Part shown: positions 59,301-64,000 of the stretch, in pieces
Position numbering within the stretch: the stretch's first letter is position 1
How the letters are laid out: each line of letters opens with the position of its first letter
Source of the DNA: Camarhynchus parvulus
Taxonomy: Eukaryota > Chordata > Aves > Passeriformes > Thraupidae
Assembly (NCBI RefSeq): GCF_901933205.1
Contig: NC_044590.1
Span: 3,983,501 to 4,047,500 of the forward strand
DNA length: 64,000 nt
Direction of reading: 5' to 3'
Translations under genes and position numbers: made by a program
The notes under the pieces: model-generated
The model's database searches: none
Told to the model about the DNA's origin: nothing
What the model saw: only the letters and a program-made list of their open reading frames with translations

Positions 59301-62300
59301 CTGTGGCAATTACTGAAATGACTGTGCATTTCTTCTATTGATTGTTGGCCTACCAAAATAAAATTACATTTGGCTCCAGATAATTCATTTTCTCCACCTG
59401 AATATCAGTTTGCTCTGTGCTGAGACCTATCAATAAAAAAAATATATACAGTTAGTGGGTTGGATGTTAACATTTTTCTTACTCTGAAAACATCTCATTA
59501 TAGACTTAAAAAAAAGAAAGGTAACCACAGTGAGATATAGATATGTAAATGTCATTTCACATTTTTATCTTGTGAGTCTTACTTCTAGGAGTCAGGCACC
59601 ACCTAAATACTGAGAAGTGTGTTTAGAAAATCCTCATGCAGACACAGAAAGGCACAGAAGGTAAAAGGACCACCAGTTGCAGTAATTGGGTTGAAAGGAT
59701 GTGTGGAAATTTGGATGAGGTAATCTCCTGCCTGTTGAGCCCCTGACTGTCTGATTTGTGTCACTGCTGCCTGGTAATGTGGCACTCACAATTTAGAAGG
59801 CCAGGAAACACAAGAGGCATAATTTATGCCAAGATGCTTATCTCTGGTGCCTGGATTTTTTCCATGTGTTATCCATGTTTAATCTGCAGGCAGCCATTTC
59901 TGGAAAGCAGATGCAAGTCTCTAGCATTAATAATTGTACATAGGTGGCAAGGCTGCAAATGTGGTTCTGTGTTCATAGGGTGGTGGCATAAAGGAGGCAC
60001 CATTTAACTTTAGCTGTGATTTGTGCAGGGAACTTCTCACGCAGAGAAGAAGCCTTGTGTTGGTAAATGCAGACAGAATTATGCCAGTCATTATAAAAGA
60101 AAATTATAAATACAGTAAGTGTTTATCAGCAAATGTGCTCATATTTTTAGGGCTTGTAATGAGGGAGAATTTTTAAAATGTGGCATATTTGAATCCAGTA
60201 CTGCAATACAGGGGTTGGTTAACAAAACCCCACTGTCACTGCCTCCTGCACAGAGCCCACACTGCTATAGATGAACATGTCAAACACACTCAAGGTGATT
60301 TGGAGCACAGGCTTTGGTTCTTCTTTATCTTGTGGCCATGTAGTACCAGTCTGACCCCCTGAGAATCAGGACAGCTCAAACTCCTCCTCCCTGGCACGAT
60401 GCTGAGTGCTCCCCTGATTATTTACAGTGGGTTGTGGCACAAGCATTTCCTTACACTGAGAGATGCACAGAGCCCCTCAGATAGAACTGAACACATTTAA
60501 CAGATTCAAATCATTCTCCCTTGAGATTAACATAATGATTCCTGCTGATTTCAATGAGCACTGGGCAGGGCCCTTAGTGCAGCTTTCACCCCATATGTTT
60601 TAAAATGAACATTTCTTGCCACTATTTTCAGGTTTATTGTAGCTTCCTTCTGCCTCAGGCAAGGAAAAACAACAGGACACAATGACAGCACATTATATTG
60701 GAAGTAGCATGATAAATTCTAAATAGATATAATTAGCATGTGACCCCAAAGAGACCTTCCTATAATTAATATTGAAATATGGTGCATGCATTATATAGGA
60801 AAACATATTGTGTATTCAGAGGGGAGCCTTTGGAGAATGGAGGCCTGTCTGTAATGGCTTGTCATTTTTTCATTTTAATCAGAATTGAAATTTCTGCACT
60901 TGAAGAAATAGAGAATGATCATTAAAAAACACTTGGACTTTAGAAAGACACCACCTGCTTCGTTTTTCCTCTTTTTTTTTATTGTGACAGTGGTGAAAAA
61001 AAAGCCTTAAATCTTCAGCTGGGGAAATGTGCACTAATGGGGAAACAGACCTCTGAGGAGCGAGCAGACTGACAAGCTGTTCAGGAGCAGGAGGCTTTTC
61101 AGCAAATAATATTCATTCCTCTAGTAGTTTTTGGTAGATTATGTCATATGTAGAAGTCCATACTTATTCCAATCCAGCAAAGTGAATGAGTAACAGATAC
61201 ATAATGAGCATGCATGAAAAAGGCAAAGAACATCTCAGATATAAGGTGAAGATTAAGAGGGGCAAAGCCACCAGTGAGCTGGGGATGTGTTGCCTTCTGA
61301 GTGACATTCAGTTCCTATCACACAGCAGCTCATTACACAGTCTGTTTATACCAGAAGGAAACAAATATAAAAGTTGGTCCTTTATATTTCACATTAAATG
61401 CAGGGAGTTCAAGGGAGCTGAAAGACTTCATTATGGGATCTGATACCACATTTTGTATTTTGCTGGGTCCTATTTTAAGTAAACTGAATAATTTTTTGTG
61501 GATTTTTAAAAGACTTTATATCAAATATTTAATTAACATTCATTCTGCAACTTTGGAAGCTGAAGCTTTGGATCCAGGATATAATTTTTATCAGAATGAA
61601 TAAATATAAAACAGATGTTAAGCAGAGGCAATAAATTTCATCTTAATTGTAACTCTAGAGATGACTTTCATCACCAAAACACTTTCTTTTTCCCTCTGTA
61701 GCTTTAATTCTCAGCTCTGTAATTGCCAGTGCACTGTCCAGTTGTATTTTCCCTTCTATTCATTCTTCCAGTTCCATTTTTGCCCCAAGATAAATGTGAG
61801 AGCACAGCCGCACTGTGGAGTAGTGGACTTCACAAACAGACTGTGGCTTAGAAGCTGCAAATCCAACCTTTTGGGTTTTGTGGCAGTTCTGTCTGGTGAG
61901 GTTGTTGCCCCAGAAGGAACGTGGCATTTCTGCCCTGTAAATCTCCCCTGTGTGATGGCGCAGCAGCCCAAAGGAGCTCTGGTGTCTGCAGGCAGCCCCC
62001 TGTTTGTGACCTCGCTAGAATTCCTCCCTTCAGTGAAGTCTGATTTGAAGCAGAGCTGAGTAGAAGTTCTCCAAGACAAGCCCAGATTGCAGTGGGAAGT
62101 GCTGTCAGTCAGTTACAGTCTGGCACTTCTCTCTGAGCTCCTGCCTGGGACTGATGTGTCTCTGGGTTTTGAACCATTGCCCAGTGTAAAACTGAGCTTT
62201 CAAGACGGGAGCTCATTGCAGGCAGTGTAAAACATTCACAGAACTGGCACAATTGGGCCTAATTATTTGTTTTACCATGTGTTCTGAATATTTTCTTCAG

Positions 62301-64000
62301 TTAATAATTATTCTCCATTATTCTCGCCCTTTGCTAAATAGTTGTTTAATATTGTGGTTGAAAACAATGCAATTCTTTGCTTACTGTGCTTTCCAATCAA
62401 TTAGTTCTGGGCAATGGGTTGCCCATGAAAATTCTTGATGTTGTCTCATGGCCAGAAGAAATTAAAAAAAAGATAAAAATAAAGAAAATTGAGGTTATTG
62501 TAGAGGAAATTATAGATTTCTGCACAATATTGCTCAGTATTTCTGCCTCTTGGCAAGTAAAGCCTTGGATGAGCATCACATAAAAAGAGCTGAACTGTCT
62601 TGTGTGTGTTTTATTTACATTAAATGCTTTTAGAATTCATCTGGTACAGCTTTAAAAGAATGCAGAAGAGGTTACAAACAGGTTTAGGTGGGAGAAAGGG
62701 ATGATGAGAAGGTTCATACTGCTGGTCATAATGATAATTGAACTTGAATTAATTGAGCATTCAAGCTGCCTGAATCTCCACATTTCCATGCTGTTCATTA
62801 TATGAAAATCGTATAACAAAATGCAATTTTATTTTTTAATTGCTGCAGAACGTTTGATTAGCTTTGTTTCCAGGCCTGTGCTGTTGTTTTGCAGTGCTGC
62901 CAGCAAACAGCTCATCTTTGGAACACCCTGCACCATGGGGACCCTCAGACCCCAGCAAACACAGGGGTGCTGAGACATGAAGGGAAAGGTTTCCTGGGCC
63001 AGTGTCTGACCCACAATCACAATTATTTACGATGCTTTGATAAGCAACTAAGCAAAGAACATTATATTTATTTTTAAACTAAAAGTTCGCTGGACTCTCA
63101 GTTTCCCTGATTTTTCAAGCCATTTAAATCATCCACTCACTTTCCTTGTTCTGTTGTAAATAATAAGCACCAAATAAGAATCTCTGTCAGTCAATATTGC
63201 AAGTGGTTTCATTTTGCCCTTTTCAAACAGTGAATACCATTTTTAAGTTGTTACAAGGTACTAGTTGTATACAAAATAATGTTTCTGATGGTGAAATTGC
63301 CAGCTACATGTTGTAATTCCTTCATTGACTGTCAGAGCTGTCATGTCGCAGAAAGGTAGGTCAGTTGAACTATTAATGGATCTATTCAAAAATAAGCATG
63401 TAGAGTTTCCCCCACCCCCCAAAAAGACTGGCTGCATCATTTATCTATGGAAATGAGTAATGTCTTTATCTTTTTTTAAACAATTAATAAACTGGGATCC
63501 CTAGAACAGTAATATCAGGATCATGCCATTATTTGCTAATTCTTCATTTCTTAAGAAAATATGAAAATTGCAGTTGGCCACAGCAGGACAGGCCCATGCA
63601 TCATTGAAGAAACCAGTAATTTATGATGCTTTTGGAACTCCATATTAACATTCCAGGCTGTAATGAAGTTTCATATTGAACAAGGTCAGGCCTGATTGTA
63701 TGATTAAATAATTTGAAAATGTTATTAAAAGTTTGCATTTCTCTTCAGCTTTTCAGAATGAGTGTTTTACTTTGGGGCACTCCATCAATCAAACCCACAG
63801 AGGCTCTGTTGGGTCGTGTTCATTCCATCACCTATTTAGACATGCAGTGATCAGGTTAAACAAGAAGCAGAAGGGTTATAAAGTTTTCACAAGTGGTTTT
63901 TCTCCTTTTTTCTCCTGTTTTTCTCCTTTTCCTTCTCAGCTGGAAATTAGATCTGTGTGAGCTTTTGAGGCCAGGTCTTCGCCATGCCACTGTGGGAAAG
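56361..64000. other. Gene-free stretch, unique sequence
   Basis: No supported gene. A 13-bp duplication lies at 57532-57557. Otherwise the DNA is unique and AT-rich, with poly-T or poly-A runs near 58006, 59507 and 60970. The open frame at 61661-62059 (132 codons, +), overlapped by a 107-codon minus frame, has no recognisable domain. No transposon was recognised in this 7.6 kb. Confidence 0.66.
57532..57557. repeat. Perfect 13-bp tandem duplication
   Basis: ACCCTGCATGTTC occurs twice head to tail. Confidence 0.9.

Noticed and set aside
1..64000. CRISPR arrays, operons, tRNA or rRNA genes
   Set aside because: No regularly spaced identical repeats with unique spacers, no cloverleaf-type GGTTCRANYCC box found by eye, and the composition and repeats are those of a vertebrate nuclear genome.

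Overview
The window reads as non-coding vertebrate nuclear DNA, most likely from a bird and probably a passerine. The reasons are its AT-rich, CpG-depleted composition, the low density of recognisable transposons, two 3' ends of CR1 LINEs of the avian/reptilian type, and two LTRs of one endogenous retrovirus (ERV) family. The species cannot be fixed by reading alone.

I find no protein-coding gene, no RNA gene that I can support, and no operon-like or bacterial feature. The longest open frames (161, 160 and 142 codons) are what chance gives in 64 kb. They lack recognisable domains, and none sits in a credible exon structure. The window is either intergenic (gene desert) or part of a very large intron.

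Layout. 0-11 kb: unique sequence with an antisense CR1 tail (3893-3962), a degenerate 40-bp minisatellite (8625-8785) and a 25-bp tandem duplication (11102-11151). 11.5-11.7 kb: a compact cluster of telomere-like CCCTAA motifs on both strands. 17.2-17.6 kb: a 386-bp solo LTR with a 6-bp target duplication. 20.4 and 22.6 kb: two small CpG-dense patches in CpG-poor surroundings, the second containing a GC-rich hairpin. 22.05-22.34 kb: a sense CR1 3' end. 22.3-34.0 kb: about 12 kb of unique sequence. 34.06-34.70 kb: a second solo LTR of the same family, inverted and swollen by an AT-rich repeat expansion. 34.7-50.7 kb: unique sequence with a 9-bp-stem hairpin at 46.6 kb. 50.7-56.4 kb: an AT tract, a (GAATA)n array and 29 perfect copies of CTCTT. 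From there to 64 kb: unique sequence.

The most interesting structure is the inverted LTR pair about 16.4 kb apart. The two share a 70-bp block of perfect identity although the rest has diverged, and only one carries the AT expansion next to its polyadenylation signal. No unknown biological system with genes is visible here; the notable signals are structural and repeat-based.
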